Made by a program: the position numbers and the translations under genes
The notes under the pieces: generated by a model
Databases searched by the model: none
Seen by the model: only the letters and a program-made list of their open reading frames with translations
What the model was told of the DNA's origin: nothing
In this document: positions 14,319 to 22,861 of the stretch, in pieces
Layout: each line of letters begins with the position of its first letter
How positions within the stretch are numbered: position 1 is the stretch's first letter
Assembly (NCBI GenBank): GCA_023393525.1
Contig: JAEWKZ010000005.1
Coordinates: 1-29,586 of the forward strand
Length of the DNA: 29,586 nucleotides
Origin: Pseudomonadota bacterium
Lineage (GTDB): Bacteria > Desulfobacterota > Desulfovibrionia > Desulfovibrionales > Desulfomicrobiaceae
Direction of reading: 5' to 3'

Positions 14319-16136
14319 TCAAGAGTTCTTGCGGGCATCCTTTTTTGACTTCTTGGCGCGTTTTTCGCGCTTCAGGCGTTTGGGAGATGGTTCCAGTCCG
14401 TCGTCGTCGCCTCCGGGTTCGATGTCGTCCACATATTCCGACCCGTCGGTGTGCCGCCTGTCTTCCTCTTCGCGGATCACGCGCCGCAGCACCTTGCCGA
14501 CGATGCTTTTGGGCAGCTCGTCGCGGAATTCCACCTGCTTGGGCACCTTGTAATTGGCCAGCTTCTCCCGGCAGAAGGCGAACACGTCCGTCTTGGACAG
14601 GGTTTCGCCTTCCTTGAGCACGATGTAGGCCTTGATGATCTCGCCCCGGGTCGGGTGCTTGATGCCCACGCTGACGGCTTCCTTGATGGCCGGATGCTCG
14701 TGCAGGACTTCGTCGATCTCGCGGGGATAGACGTTGTAGCCGCCGGTGATGATGAGGTCCTTCTTGCGGTCCACGATGAAGAAATACCCATCCTCGTCCA
14801 TGTAGGCGATGTCGCCGGTGTAAAGCCAGCCGTTTCTGAGCACGGAGGCCGTCTCGTCGGGCCGGTTCCAGTAGCCCTGCATGACCTGCGGGCCGCGTAT
14901 CACCATTTCGCCGATCTTGCCTGCGGGCAGGGGCACGGAGCCGACCTCCATGTCCACGATGGCCGCGTCCGTGTCCGGGAAGGGCAGGCCGATGGAGCCG
15001 TTCTTGCTGTTGCCGCGCAAGGGGTTCAAGTGCGTGATGGGCGAAGCCTCGGTCAGGCCGAAGCCCTCGACGATGTTGGCGCCGCTGCTCAGGCTGTTGA
15101 ATTTCTCCATGACCGGCACGGGCATGGGTGCGGAGCCGGAGATGCAGTAGCGCACGGAGGACAGGTCGTACTTGTGCAGATTCTTCTGCTGCAACAGGGC
15201 GATGAAGATGGACGGCGCACAGGGAAAGATGGTCGGGCGTTTCTTGTCGATGGTCTTCAGGACGTCGAGGGGCACGAACCTGGGCATGGGTACCAGGGTC
15301 GCGCCGATGAGGGTGCCGAAATTGACGCAGACCGTCAGTCCGTAGATGTGGAAGAAGGGCAGAAGGCCCAGGATGACCTCGCCCGTCTCCTTGATCGTGT
15401 GCAGCACGGCCCTGGCCTGCTGGGCGTTGTACCCCAGGTTGGCATGGGTCAGCATGACGCCCTTGGACACGCCCGTGGTGCCGCCGGTGTATTGCAGCGC
15501 GGCCAGATCCTTGACGGGATCGACGGGGTGCGCAGGCTCGATGGCGGTCCGGGCCAATAGGCTCTTCCAGGGCAGGACGGTCTCCCCGTCATAGGGGATG
15601 GAGGTGAGCGCGTACTCGCGCCTGGACTTCATGGTGTAGAGGATGTTCAGGGGGAAGCGCAGGCAATCGGCGATGGAGGTCACGAGGATGCGTTCGAGGC
15701 GCAGCTTGTCCTTCAGACCGTCGATGCGTTTCCAGAGCAGATTTATGGTGATGAGAGTCTTGGCTTCGGAGTCGTTGAAGTGGTGGACCAGTTCCTTCTC
15801 CATGTAGAGAGGGTTGGTCATGACCACCACGGCCCCGATCTTGAGGCAGGCCCAGTAGCTGATGACCGTCTGGGGACAGTTGGGAAGCATGATGGCCACA
15901 CGTTCGCCGGGCTTGACGCCGATCTTTTTCAGGTTGGCGGCGGCCAGGTCCACGAGGCGTTTGAGCTTCTTGTAGCTCACGCTCCAGTTGTTGAAGACGA
16001 TGGCAGTCCGGTCTGGATACGTGGAGGCCGTGCGTTCCAGCACTTCGTAAAGCGGGATGATTTCGTAGTCCAGATTCGGACCGACTTCCTGGTCGTAATG
16101 CTTGAGCCAGACCCTGTTTATGCCCTCTGCGATCAT
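14319..16136 (-). CDS. Long-chain fatty acid-CoA ligase (AMP-forming)
   Basis: This 605-aa member of the ANL superfamily activates a carboxylic acid, most likely a long-chain fatty acid, through an acyl-adenylate to the CoA thioester. Visible motifs are the P-loop YTGGTTGVSKG (216-226), GFGLTEASP, GWLYTGDIAYMDEDGYFF, DRKKDLIITGGYN, and the C-terminal catalytic Lys in KSIVGKVLRR. After this normal end the protein continues for about 45 residues: an acidic segment (DDIEPGGDDDG) and then a strongly basic, Lys-rich tail. ATG 16136 has a GGGGGA SD-like sequence. A candidate promoter lies at 16169-16197 and a terminator follows at 14131-14173. Substrate chain length is not visible. Confidence 0.9.
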   Translation of the reverse strand: MIAEGINRVWLKHYDQEVGPNLDYEIIPLYEVLERTASTYPDRTAIVFNNWSVSYKKLKRLVDLAAANLKKIGVKPGERVAIMLPNCPQTVISYWACLKIGAVVVMTNPLYMEKELVHHFNDSEAKTLITINLLWKRIDGLKDKLRLERILVTSIADCLRFPLNILYTMKSRREYALTSIPYDGETVLPWKSLLARTAIEPAHPVDPVKDLAALQYTGGTTGVSKGVMLTHANLGYNAQQARAVLHTIKETGEVILGLLPFFHIYGLTVCVNFGTLIGATLVPMPRFVPLDVLKTIDKKRPTIFPCAPSIFIALLQQKNLHKYDLSSVRYCISGSAPMPVPVMEKFNSLSSGANIVEGFGLTEASPITHLNPLRGNSKNGSIGLPFPDTDAAIVDMEVGSVPLPAGKIGEMVIRGPQVMQGYWNRPDETASVLRNGWLYTGDIAYMDEDGYFFIVDRKKDLIITGGYNVYPREIDEVLHEHPAIKEAVSVGIKHPTRGEIIKAYIVLKEGETLSKTDVFAFCREKLANYKVPKQVEFRDELPKSIVGKVLRRVIREEEDRRHTDGSEYVDDIEPGGDDDGLEPSPKRLKREKRAKKSKKDARKNS

Positions 16137-16168
16137 GCGTCCCCCGTCTGCGAAGAAGTGTGAGGGAA

Positions 16169-16197
16169 GTCCTACAGTTCCGTTCGTTTTGACGCAA
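16169..16197 (-). promoter_or_regulatory. Candidate promoter for the acyl-CoA synthetase gene
   Basis: TTGCGT (16192-16197) and TAGGAC (16169-16174) on the - strand are 17 bp apart, about 33 bp before the ATG. The -10 is the same hexamer as in the uppP promoter candidate. Confidence 0.35.
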
Positions 16198-16237
16198 GTC
16201 TCGGATAGGGCGCGGAACGGGGAATACCGAGCATCCC

Positions 16238-17407
16238 TTACGGCCGGTCCAGAATGATGAGCACTTCCATATGCCAGGTGCCGGGGAACATGTCGAAAAG
16301 CGACAGGGAGGAAATGCTCCAGCCCGCTTCGAGCAGGGGCTTCGCGTCGCGGATGGTGTTGACCACGTCACAGGAGACCCAGGCCAGGCGCTCAAGGCCC
16401 GGCATGGCCGAAAGTGTGCGTCCGATGCCCTTGGCTCCGGTGCGGGGCGGATCGAGAATGGCGGCGCGGGGGGCGAAGTCGTCGATCATTTTCCAGCTTG
16501 CGGGCTTGGCCAGGTTGGCGTCGCGGAAGGCGACCGACTTCAGGCCCAGCCGGCCGGCGTTGCGCATGCCGGTGTTTACGGCCTGGGCCGAGCCTTCCAC
16601 GGCCAGCACGGATTTGCCACGGCTGGCCAGGGGCAGGGCGAAATTTCCCGCTCCCGAGAAGAGGTCGGCGATGCGTTCAAAGCCGTCGAGCGCGTCCACC
16701 GTGCTGCGCACCAGGTGCTGGTTCAAAGCCCAGTTGGCCTGGAAAAAGGTGGACGGCGGAAGCTGAACGGTCAGGCCGAACTCCGGAAAGGAGAAGGGCA
16801 GGAGCACATGCTCCTTCTCCGATGCGGCCAGGCCCGTGTCCGGGCTGGCGGCAATGGTGAAGCGTCCGTCGGGCAGGCCCTTGGCCAGGCGGGGCATGGC
16901 CAGGGTCAGGGGCTCGGCCAGAAGACGACAGTCGGTCAGGGGGACGAGGTCGTTGCTGGCATGGGCCATGGCGTGGGGGCGGCCTGCGCGTACGTGGATC
17001 TGGCCCCGCCAGCGGTAGCGCCAGCCTTGGGGACTCGGCACGATGATCGGATCGGGGATCGCGGCTCCATGAGCCCGGCCCAGGGCGCGGGGCAAGGCGT
17101 CGCGCAGCATGTCCGCCTTGAGCCGGGTGCCCGTTTCCGGGGAGACCATGCCGAAGCGCGAACCTCCGCAGCGAGCGGCGTGCGGGCAGGGATGCGCCTC
17201 GCGCAGGGGCGAGGCTTCGATGACCTCCACGGCCTCGGCGTGCAGGAAATCCCTGGCCGCCTTGGTCACCACTGCGCGGACGCGCTCTCCCGGCAGCACG
17301 CCGGGTTCGATCATGACCACCTGCCCGGACTCCAGACGGGCCAGGCCGCGTCCGCGCCAGAGCAGTTTCTCGACCGTGAGGGTCAGCGGATCGCCTGCGG
17401 TGGTCAT
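16238..17407 (-). CDS. TRAM-domain RNA m5U methyltransferase (TrmA/RlmD family)
   Basis: This 389-aa class I SAM-dependent methyltransferase is of the RlmC/RlmD/TrmA type, which makes 5-methyluridine in rRNA or tRNA. An N-terminal TRAM-like domain (about 8-63) is followed by a Cys cluster, the motif FFQAN (221-225), the SAM site DLFSGAGNFALPL (248-260), DPPRTG (319-324) and the catalytic Cys346 in VSCDV. The iron-sulfur motif of RlmD (CxxxxxCGGC...C) appears as C74, C80, Ser83, C160, so one ligand is replaced. ATG 17407 begins 2 bp after the arginase-family stop. The frame remains open upstream to 17788, but that part is antisense or out of frame to the arginase-family gene. Which uridine is modified is not known. 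Confidence 0.87.
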   Translation of the reverse strand: MTTAGDPLTLTVEKLLWRGRGLARLESGQVVMIEPGVLPGERVRAVVTKAARDFLHAEAVEVIEASPLREAHPCPHAARCGGSRFGMVSPETGTRLKADMLRDALPRALGRAHGAAIPDPIIVPSPQGWRYRWRGQIHVRAGRPHAMAHASNDLVPLTDCRLLAEPLTLAMPRLAKGLPDGRFTIAASPDTGLAASEKEHVLLPFSFPEFGLTVQLPPSTFFQANWALNQHLVRSTVDALDGFERIADLFSGAGNFALPLASRGKSVLAVEGSAQAVNTGMRNAGRLGLKSVAFRDANLAKPASWKMIDDFAPRAAILDPPRTGAKGIGRTLSAMPGLERLAWVSCDVVNTIRDAKPLLEAGWSISSLSLFDMFPGTWHMEVLIILDRP

Positions 17408-17409
17408 GT

Positions 17410-18285
17410 TCAAACCAGCCCGAGCCAGGCGGTCAGTATGCGCTGGATGAGTTTCACGGCGGCGGTTTCCGAGGCCTGGGAGCCATGAATGGGCGCGAGT
17501 TCGCACATGTCCATGCCGACCAGTTTCGGCCCCAGGCCGTCGAGCCACAGCTCCTTCCAGAAGCGGGCCATCCACCTGTAGGGGATGCCCCCTGGTTCGG
17601 GCGTGCCGGTGCCGGGGATGACGGAGGGGTCCATGCCGTCCACGTCGAAGGAAACGTACAGGGGGCGCTGGCCCGCGAAGGCCCGTACGCGTTCGGCGGC
17701 CTCGACCGGCGTGGGAAGGTCCCAGGCGAAGAGGGTCGTCAGTTCCGAGGGCTTTTGCGCGCGCATGAAATCGCGCTGTTCCCGGCACAGGGAGCGGATG
17801 CCGATCTGGGCCAGGGGAATGCCCATCTGCCGGGCCCGGGCCATGATGCAGGCGTGGGAGTAGGGGCTGTCCTCGTAGCTTTGGCGCAGGTCGGCGTGGG
17901 CGTCGATGTGCAGGATGACCAGGTCGGGGTGGGCCGCACGGTAGAATTCGAAGAGAGGCAGGGGCACGGAGTGCTCGCCGCCCAGGGTCAGCACGAAATC
18001 CTTGGAGGCGTCGAAATCCCGAAGGCGCTCCCGCATGAGCCGGTGCAGCCCTTCGGGGCCGCTGGCCGGGGGATGGACCACGGGCAGCGGGATGAAATGG
18101 GCCAGATCGCCCAGGTCGAGGTCCAGTTCCGGATCGTAGGACTCTATCTGCACGCTGGCCCGGAACAGGGCTTCGGGGCCCAGGCGCGTGCCCGTGCCGT
18201 AGCTGACCGTGCCCTCGTAGGGCACGGGCAGGACGTGGATGGCGCGGCCCTGTTTCGGGCCGAGATCGAAGAATTCGTGATGCAT
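17410..18285 (-). CDS. speB: Arginase/agmatinase-family ureohydrolase
   Basis: This 291-aa manganese hydrolase is of the arginase/agmatinase/formiminoglutamase fold. The binuclear Mn ligands are visible: His105 in GGEHS, Asp128, His130 and Asp132 in DAHADL, and Asp214 and Asp216 in SFDVDGMDP. The overall pattern GTGTRLGPEALF and PGTGTPEPGG is closest to agmatinase (SpeB), which makes putrescine from agmatine; the exact substrate is inferred. ATG 18285 has GGAGA at good spacing. It follows the SPOR gene by 47 bp and is 2 bp from the methyltransferase start, so it is part of the fabD-to-methyltransferase series. Confidence 0.88.
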   Translation of the reverse strand: MHHEFFDLGPKQGRAIHVLPVPYEGTVSYGTGTRLGPEALFRASVQIESYDPELDLDLGDLAHFIPLPVVHPPASGPEGLHRLMRERLRDFDASKDFVLTLGGEHSVPLPLFEFYRAAHPDLVILHIDAHADLRQSYEDSPYSHACIMARARQMGIPLAQIGIRSLCREQRDFMRAQKPSELTTLFAWDLPTPVEAAERVRAFAGQRPLYVSFDVDGMDPSVIPGTGTPEPGGIPYRWMARFWKELWLDGLGPKLVGMDMCELAPIHGSQASETAAVKLIQRILTAWLGLV

Positions 18286-18332
18286 GGATGTCTCCGTGAA
18301 ACGTGGGGGCGGGACAACGAGGCGACGGGCCT

Positions 18333-19052
18333 TTAGAGCGGAGTGCGGGAGCGCAGCAGGATGCCGCCGATGCCGTTTCCCTTGAGCTGTTCCTTCAAGG
18401 CCAGGGCGGAGTCCACCGTGCCCTGGTGGTGCACGTAGACCCGGTACCAGGTCTTGCCTTCGTGGGTGGCCGTGACCACGGATGTCTTGAATTTTCCGGG
18501 ATCGAGTTTTTTCAGAAAGGTCTGGGCCTGTTCCATGGAAGCCAGGGCCGCGACCTGATAGTTGAAGACGAAAACCTCGTCCTTGGCCTCTTTGGCCGCC
18601 GGGGGCGGGCTCTGGCCAGCGGCGACCGCCGCCGATTGCAAGGCCGCCTCGATGGCCGTTTGTCCGGGTTTGGGGACCTCGGCCGTCTTCGGAGTTTCGG
18701 CGATCCTGGGTTTGGGCGGCGGAGGCGAAACCTTGGCCTGCGGCGCGGGAGCAGGCGGAACGGAACTCGGGCCCTGCTTGAGCTTCTCGAAGAACTCCAA
18801 TTCTTCGCCCTTCAAAACCTCTTCGTTCTTTTCCGTCAGCAGCGGGAAGTCCTCGGGCAGGACTTTCTGGGCCATTTCCATGGCCATCTGCTCGGGCTGG
18901 TAGCCGCGCCCGACGATGACGCCGAGGATGAAGGACCAGGCCATGCCGATAACCACAAGCACGGCCAGGGACAAAAAGCCGGACAGGCCCAGCTGGAAGC
19001 TGAGCTTGTCCTTGTCCTTCTTTTTGGTGGTGCTTGATTTGCGCGTGATCAT
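18333..19052 (-). CDS. SPOR-domain membrane protein
   Basis: This 239-aa protein has a short, strongly basic cytoplasmic N-terminus, one transmembrane segment (about 22-48), a Pro/Ala-rich periplasmic linker (about 95-155) and a C-terminal SPOR-like domain (about 163-239: FNYQVAALASMEQAQTFLKKL, WYRVYVHHQG, LKGNGIGGIL). SPOR domains bind peptidoglycan stripped of stem peptides and often localise to the division septum. The gene starts 18 bp after argS and precedes the arginase-family gene. In related bacteria a SPOR protein commonly follows argS. No strong SD is visible at ATG 19052. Confidence 0.87.
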   Translation of the reverse strand: MITRKSSTTKKKDKDKLSFQLGLSGFLSLAVLVVIGMAWSFILGVIVGRGYQPEQMAMEMAQKVLPEDFPLLTEKNEEVLKGEELEFFEKLKQGPSSVPPAPAPQAKVSPPPPKPRIAETPKTAEVPKPGQTAIEAALQSAAVAAGQSPPPAAKEAKDEVFVFNYQVAALASMEQAQTFLKKLDPGKFKTSVVTATHEGKTWYRVYVHHQGTVDSALALKEQLKGNGIGGILLRSRTPL

Positions 19053-19070
19053 GATGGCGGACCGGCCGTT

Positions 19071-20726
19071 CTACATGCGCTCGGGGGCGCTGACTCCCAG
19101 CAGGTCGAGACCGGTCCTGAGCACTCCGGCCACGGCCCGGAACAGCAGGATGCGCGCCTGCAACAATGAGCGGTCGTCCCCCGACAGGATGTGATGGACA
19201 GTATAATAACGGTGCAACAGGCCCGCAAGTTCCATCAGGTAGTAGCTGACGTGATGCGGCGAGAGGGTGCGGGCCGCAAGCTCCAGGGTGTCCTCGAAGG
19301 CGTCCAGGGCCTTGAACAGGGCCTTGTCCTCGGGAGTGGTCAACAGGGCCATGAGCGCGCCCGACGGCTCGGGCAGGGCCACGCCCTGTTCCTCGGCCTT
19401 GCGCATCAGCGAGCTGATGCGGGCGTGGGCGTACTGCACGTAGTAGACCGGGTTGTCCATGGACTGCTGCTTGACCACGTCGAGGTCGAAATCCAGGTGC
19501 GAGTCGCTCTTGCGCGAAAGGAAGATGAAACGCGCCGCGTCCACGCCCACCTCGGCGCAGACGTCGGCCAGGGTCTCGAACTTGCCGGCGCGGGTGGACA
19601 TGGCGATCTGCTCGCCGCCCTGGATCAGGTTCACGAGTTGCACCAGGATGACCTGCAACGATTCGCGGTCCTTGCCCAGGGCCTCGATGGCGGCCTTCAT
19701 GCGCGGCACGTAGCCGTGGTGGTCCGCGCCCCAGATGTCGACCATCATGTCGAAGCCGCGGCCGATCTTGTTGTCGTGATAGGCGATGTCGGAGGCGAAA
19801 TAGGTCAACAGCCCGTCGGACTTTCTGAGTACGCGATCCTTGTCGTCGCCGTGATCCGTGGAGCGGAACCAGAGCGCGCCGTCCTTTTCATAGGCCCGGC
19901 CTTCGGCCAAAAGACGGTTCAGGGACGCCTCGACCTGGCCGCCGTCGACCAGGCTCTTTTCCGAGAACCAGTGCTGGTGCTCGACGCGGAAATCGACGAG
20001 GTCCTGCTTGATGCCGTTTAAGATGTCCGCCATGCCGCGCTCGTAGCACAGGTCCAGGGCCTCTTCCTCGGGCAGGTCCAGCAGGGCGCGGCCCTGTTCG
20101 GCCAAAAGAGCGTTGGAGATATCCTTGATGTAGTCGCCCCGGTAGCAGTCCTCGGGAAATTCGATCTCGATGCCGCAGGCCTGCTGATAGCGCACCCACA
20201 CGGCCAGTCCCAGGAGGCGCATCTGGCGACCGGCGTCGTTCAGATAGTACTCGGTCTGGACCTCATGTCCGGTGAAGCGCAGGATGCGGGCCAGGCTGTC
20301 GCCCACGGCCGCGCCGCGCCCGTGGCCGATGTGCAGGGGGCCGGTGGGGTTGGCGGACACGTATTCGACTTGCACCTTGCGGCCCTGGCCGACATTAATG
20401 CGGCCGAAGTCGGCGTTGTTTTCCAGGGCAGCCAGGGCCACTTCCTGCCAGAAGACGGGCTTGAACGTGAAATTGATGAAGCCCGGCCCGGCGATTTCGA
20501 TGTCCTCGATCTCGGGGCACATGGCCAGCAGTTCGGTTTTCAGCGCCTCGGCCACGCCGCGCGGGTTCTGGCCCTTTTCCTTGGGCATGACCATGGCGAT
20601 GTTGGTGGCCATGTCGCCGTGCTGTTCGCTCTTTGGCGCCTCGATGGTGGTCTTGGCCGGGAGGCTCTGGCCCTTGGCGGCCATGAGCTGGGTCAGTTTT
20701 TCAAAAATATAGTTCTTGGCTTTCAT
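19071..20726 (-). CDS. argS: Arginyl-tRNA synthetase
   Basis: This 551-aa class I synthetase charges tRNA-Arg. It has the N-terminal additional domain (about 1-110), the HIGH motif as NPTGPLHIGHGRG (127-138; HIGH at 132-135), a KMSKS-position motif MSTRAGKF, and the C-terminal DALR anticodon-binding domain ending LLGVSAPERM. ATG 20726 has GAGGAG upstream. It starts 12 bp after fabD, consistent with cotranscription. Confidence 0.98.
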   Translation of the reverse strand: MKAKNYIFEKLTQLMAAKGQSLPAKTTIEAPKSEQHGDMATNIAMVMPKEKGQNPRGVAEALKTELLAMCPEIEDIEIAGPGFINFTFKPVFWQEVALAALENNADFGRINVGQGRKVQVEYVSANPTGPLHIGHGRGAAVGDSLARILRFTGHEVQTEYYLNDAGRQMRLLGLAVWVRYQQACGIEIEFPEDCYRGDYIKDISNALLAEQGRALLDLPEEEALDLCYERGMADILNGIKQDLVDFRVEHQHWFSEKSLVDGGQVEASLNRLLAEGRAYEKDGALWFRSTDHGDDKDRVLRKSDGLLTYFASDIAYHDNKIGRGFDMMVDIWGADHHGYVPRMKAAIEALGKDRESLQVILVQLVNLIQGGEQIAMSTRAGKFETLADVCAEVGVDAARFIFLSRKSDSHLDFDLDVVKQQSMDNPVYYVQYAHARISSLMRKAEEQGVALPEPSGALMALLTTPEDKALFKALDAFEDTLELAARTLSPHHVSYYLMELAGLLHRYYTVHHILSGDDRSLLQARILLFRAVAGVLRTGLDLLGVSAPERM

Positions 20727-20738
20727 GCCGGGGTCTCC

Positions 20739-21662
20739 TCAAAGGCTGGCGGCGTGTTCAAGAGTGCTGACGGACAGGGTTTCGACCCCGTCGCGGTCTT
20801 TTAAAATCTGGGCGATCATGCGCGACAGGGCGCCCTTGGGGCCGAGCTCCACGAAGGTGCGCATGCCGTCGGCATACTGGTTCTCGATGGTCTGGGTCCA
20901 GTACACGGACGAGGTCATCTGCCGCTTCACGGTCGCTTTCAGGGTCTGGGCGTCCGGTTCGGGTTTGGCCGTGACGTTCAGGTAGACCGGGATTTTCGGG
21001 TCGCGCCAATCCAGCTTGTCCATGTGCCTGGCCAGCTCGTCCCCGGCCTCGCGCATGTAGGGGGAGTGGAAGGCGTTGCTGACCGGCAGGACCAGGGCCC
21101 GGCCCTTCAGGGGTTTGGCCCCCGCGCAGACGTGGTCCACGGCCTGGGCGTGCCCGCTGATCACGAACTGGCCCGGTGTGTTGTAGTTGGCGATGCGGAT
21201 TTCCTGTCCGGTCAGGCCGGCCGCGGCCGCGACCAGCTCTTCGACCTTGGCCTGGTCGAGCTTCAGGATGGCGGCCATGCGGCCGTCCTGGTTCACGGCC
21301 TCGTCCATGAGCTTGCCGCGCAGGCAGACCAGTTCCAGGACGCTGTCCATGGTCAGCACGCGGGCCGCGAACAGGGCCGCGAATTCGCCCAGACTGTGTC
21401 CGGCCACAGCGGCGGGGCTTAGCTTTTCGGCCAGGAAGCACCACAGGTTCATGTTGACAACGGTCAGGGCGGGTTGCAGATTCCGCGTCACCGCCATGGC
21501 GTTCTCGTCGCCGTCCCAGTATATTTCACGCAGCGGCAGGCCGCTTACGCGTTCGGCTTTTTTCCACAAGTCCATGGCCTCGGACCAGTGTTCGGCCAGG
21601 TCCCGGCCCATTCCGGGCTCCTGCGACCCCTGGCCGGGAAATACGATGCTGTGTGTGGTCAT
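20739..21662 (-). CDS. fabD: Malonyl-CoA-acyl carrier protein transacylase FabD
   Basis: This 307-aa enzyme transfers malonyl from CoA to ACP in fatty-acid synthesis. The characteristic motifs are FPGQGSQ (8-14), the catalytic Ser90 in GHSLGEF (88-94), and NAFHSPYM with the catalytic His. The frame runs upstream to 21731, but ATG 21662 has GGAGGAACA in front and gives the standard length. It is the first gene of the series fabD, argS, SPOR, arginase-family, methyltransferase. It is divergent from rsmG across a structured 116-bp gap. Confidence 0.95.
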   Translation of the reverse strand: MTTHSIVFPGQGSQEPGMGRDLAEHWSEAMDLWKKAERVSGLPLREIYWDGDENAMAVTRNLQPALTVVNMNLWCFLAEKLSPAAVAGHSLGEFAALFAARVLTMDSVLELVCLRGKLMDEAVNQDGRMAAILKLDQAKVEELVAAAAGLTGQEIRIANYNTPGQFVISGHAQAVDHVCAGAKPLKGRALVLPVSNAFHSPYMREAGDELARHMDKLDWRDPKIPVYLNVTAKPEPDAQTLKATVKRQMTSSVYWTQTIENQYADGMRTFVELGPKGALSRMIAQILKDRDGVETLSVSTLEHAASL

Positions 21663-21697
21663 TGTTCCTCCAATCAAAAACTGAGCTGCTTGTATCC

Positions 21698-21749
21698 GCA
21701 GCCCCCCCGCAGGTAAAGGGGAAATCCCCAAGGGCTGCGCCCTGCGGGG
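21698..21749. repeat. Nested and crossing inverted repeats between fabD and rsmG
   Basis: Three stems occur: GCAGCCC (21698-21704) with 21732-21738; CCCCGCAGG (21705-21713) with 21741-21749; and GGGG (21718-21721) with CCCC (21726-21729). The first two cross, so they would form a pseudoknot or be mutually exclusive. The element lies in the rsmG 5' region and upstream of fabD. Confidence 0.5.
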
Positions 21750-21778
21750 ATTGCCCGGCCTGACGAAAGGATTTTTTT

Positions 21779-22423
21779 ATGAATTCAACACCCGAAGCGG
21801 CCCAGGTCGCGGCGGCCGCCAAGCGGCTGGGCCGCGTGCTTGGCGACGAAGAGGCCCGGCTTTTGAGCGTCTATCTTGGCCTGCTGGTCAAGTGGAACAG
21901 CCGCATGAACCTGGTCGGGCCATCCGCCTGGCCCGAAATCCTGGAGACCCTGATCCAGGATTCCTGGCATCTTTCCGACCTGTTGCAGACCGTCGCCCCC
22001 CAGCCAGGCCAGACCCTGGATCTGGGCGCGGGTGCCGGCCTGCCCGGCATTCCGCTGCGAGTCTTCTGGCAACCTGGCGAGTATTATCTGGTGGAGCCGA
22101 GGCAAAAGCGGGCCCTGTTCATGGAGCAGGCCGTGGCGCACATGCGGCTGCCCAGAACCAAGGTCGTCTGCGCCCGCATGGAGGCGCTGCCCCAGGCCCG
22201 GCGCGAGGCGGATCTCATCGTCAGCCGGGCCTTCATGCCCTGGCGGAAGCTTCTGGGCGAAGTGAAGAGCTTTCTCGCGCCGCAGGGACGGGTGCTGGTC
22301 ATGAGCAACGAAGCATCCGCCGAAACGGTGGATGGCTACAGTCTGGAACTGGTCCGGGACTACACGGTGGCCGGGAAGAAAAGGTATTTCCGTCTATTCG
22401 TCCTTGGCGGGCATGACTTCTGA
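21779..22423 (+). CDS. rsmG: 16S rRNA (guanine-N7) methyltransferase RsmG
   Basis: This 214-aa SAM-dependent methyltransferase modifies G527 of 16S rRNA. Family features are KWNSRMNLVGPS (38-49), the SAM site LDLGAGAGLPGIPL (80-93), VEPRQKRALFM and the SRAF motif. ATG 21779 has AAAGGA at seven bases. The 3' end overlaps the convergent small gene ending at 22394 by 30 bp. Confidence 0.95.
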   Translation: MNSTPEAAQVAAAAKRLGRVLGDEEARLLSVYLGLLVKWNSRMNLVGPSAWPEILETLIQDSWHLSDLLQTVAPQPGQTLDLGAGAGLPGIPLRVFWQPGEYYLVEPRQKRALFMEQAVAHMRLPRTKVVCARMEALPQARREADLIVSRAFMPWRKLLGEVKSFLAPQGRVLVMSNEASAETVDGYSLELVRDYTVAGKKRYFRLFVLGGHDF

Positions 22424-22603
22424 GAGATGCGGCATGAGCAGGCGCGTGGCGACCTTGTCGACCTCCTCGGCCAGGTCCATGAAGCGTTCGAGATACTCAA
22501 GAATCTCGATCTTGCGATCTTCGGCGGAGTAGCCGTAGTCTTCCTCCAATTGGCCGGAGGTCAGGTATTCCTCGAATTCGTTCAGAAATTTATCACTCAG
22601 CAT
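22394..22603 (-). CDS. Small acidic helical protein of unknown function
   Basis: This 69-aa protein, MLSDKFLNEFEEYLTSG to VMPAKDE, is rich in Glu, Leu and Asp, with no Cys and no membrane segment; most of it looks helical. ATG 22603 has AAGGAAGG at good spacing. An in-frame GTG at 22648 would add 15 basic residues but lacks a clear SD. It overlaps the end of rsmG on the opposite strand. I do not recognise the family, though codon use and SD indicate a real gene. Confidence 0.65.
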   Translation of the reverse strand: MLSDKFLNEFEEYLTSGQLEEDYGYSAEDRKIEILEYLERFMDLAEEVDKVATRLLMPHLSEVMPAKDE

Positions 22604-22691
22604 AAGACCTTCCTTGGGCGTGCGCTTTCGACCGGGTTTACCTGCCACAAGAGCCCCGCGTGGTCAAAGAGCTTGAAGCGCCAACCCAAAA

Positions 22692-22726
22692 AAAGGGTTG
22701 GCAGCCTATTAAGCTGCCAACCCTTT
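22692..22726 (-). terminator. Terminator of the tRNA-Leu gene
   Basis: AAAGGGTTGGCAGC (22692-22705) pairs perfectly with 22713-22726 across a 7-nt loop. On the - strand the stem runs into a seven-T tract (complement of 22688-22694). It begins 10 bp after the tRNA 3' end. Confidence 0.9.
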
Positions 22727-22735
22727 GATTTTTGA

Positions 22736-22821
22736 TGGTACCGGAGGCGAGACTCGAACTCGCAAGGGGTTGCCCCCGGTGGATTTTGAGTCCACTGCGT
22801 CTACCATTCCACCACTCCGGC
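22736..22821 (-). tRNA. tRNA-Leu (anticodon CAA)
   Basis: The - strand folds as a complete 86-nt tRNA. The acceptor stem GCCGGAG pairs with CTCCGGT (one G-T end pair), and the D arm contains GGTAGACGC. The anticodon stem GTGGA/TCCAC has the loop CTCAAAA, so the anticodon is CAA. A long variable arm (CGGGGGCAACCCCTT) as in Leu tRNAs precedes the T arm GCGAG-TTCGAGT-CTCGC. The discriminator is A and the 3' CCA is encoded. Confidence 0.97.
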
Positions 22822-22832
22822 GTGAGGAGTCG

Positions 22833-22861
22833 TTCTTAGTGAAGCCGTATTTCAAAGTCAA
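22833..22861 (-). promoter_or_regulatory. Promoter of tRNA-Leu
   Basis: TTGACT (22856-22861) and TAAGAA (22833-22838) on the - strand are 17 bp apart; transcription would start a few bases before the tRNA 5' end at 22821. Confidence 0.7.

Noticed and set aside
22741..22821. tRNA-Leu as an integration site for a mobile element
   Set aside because: No direct repeat of the tRNA 3' end and no integrase found within the window.
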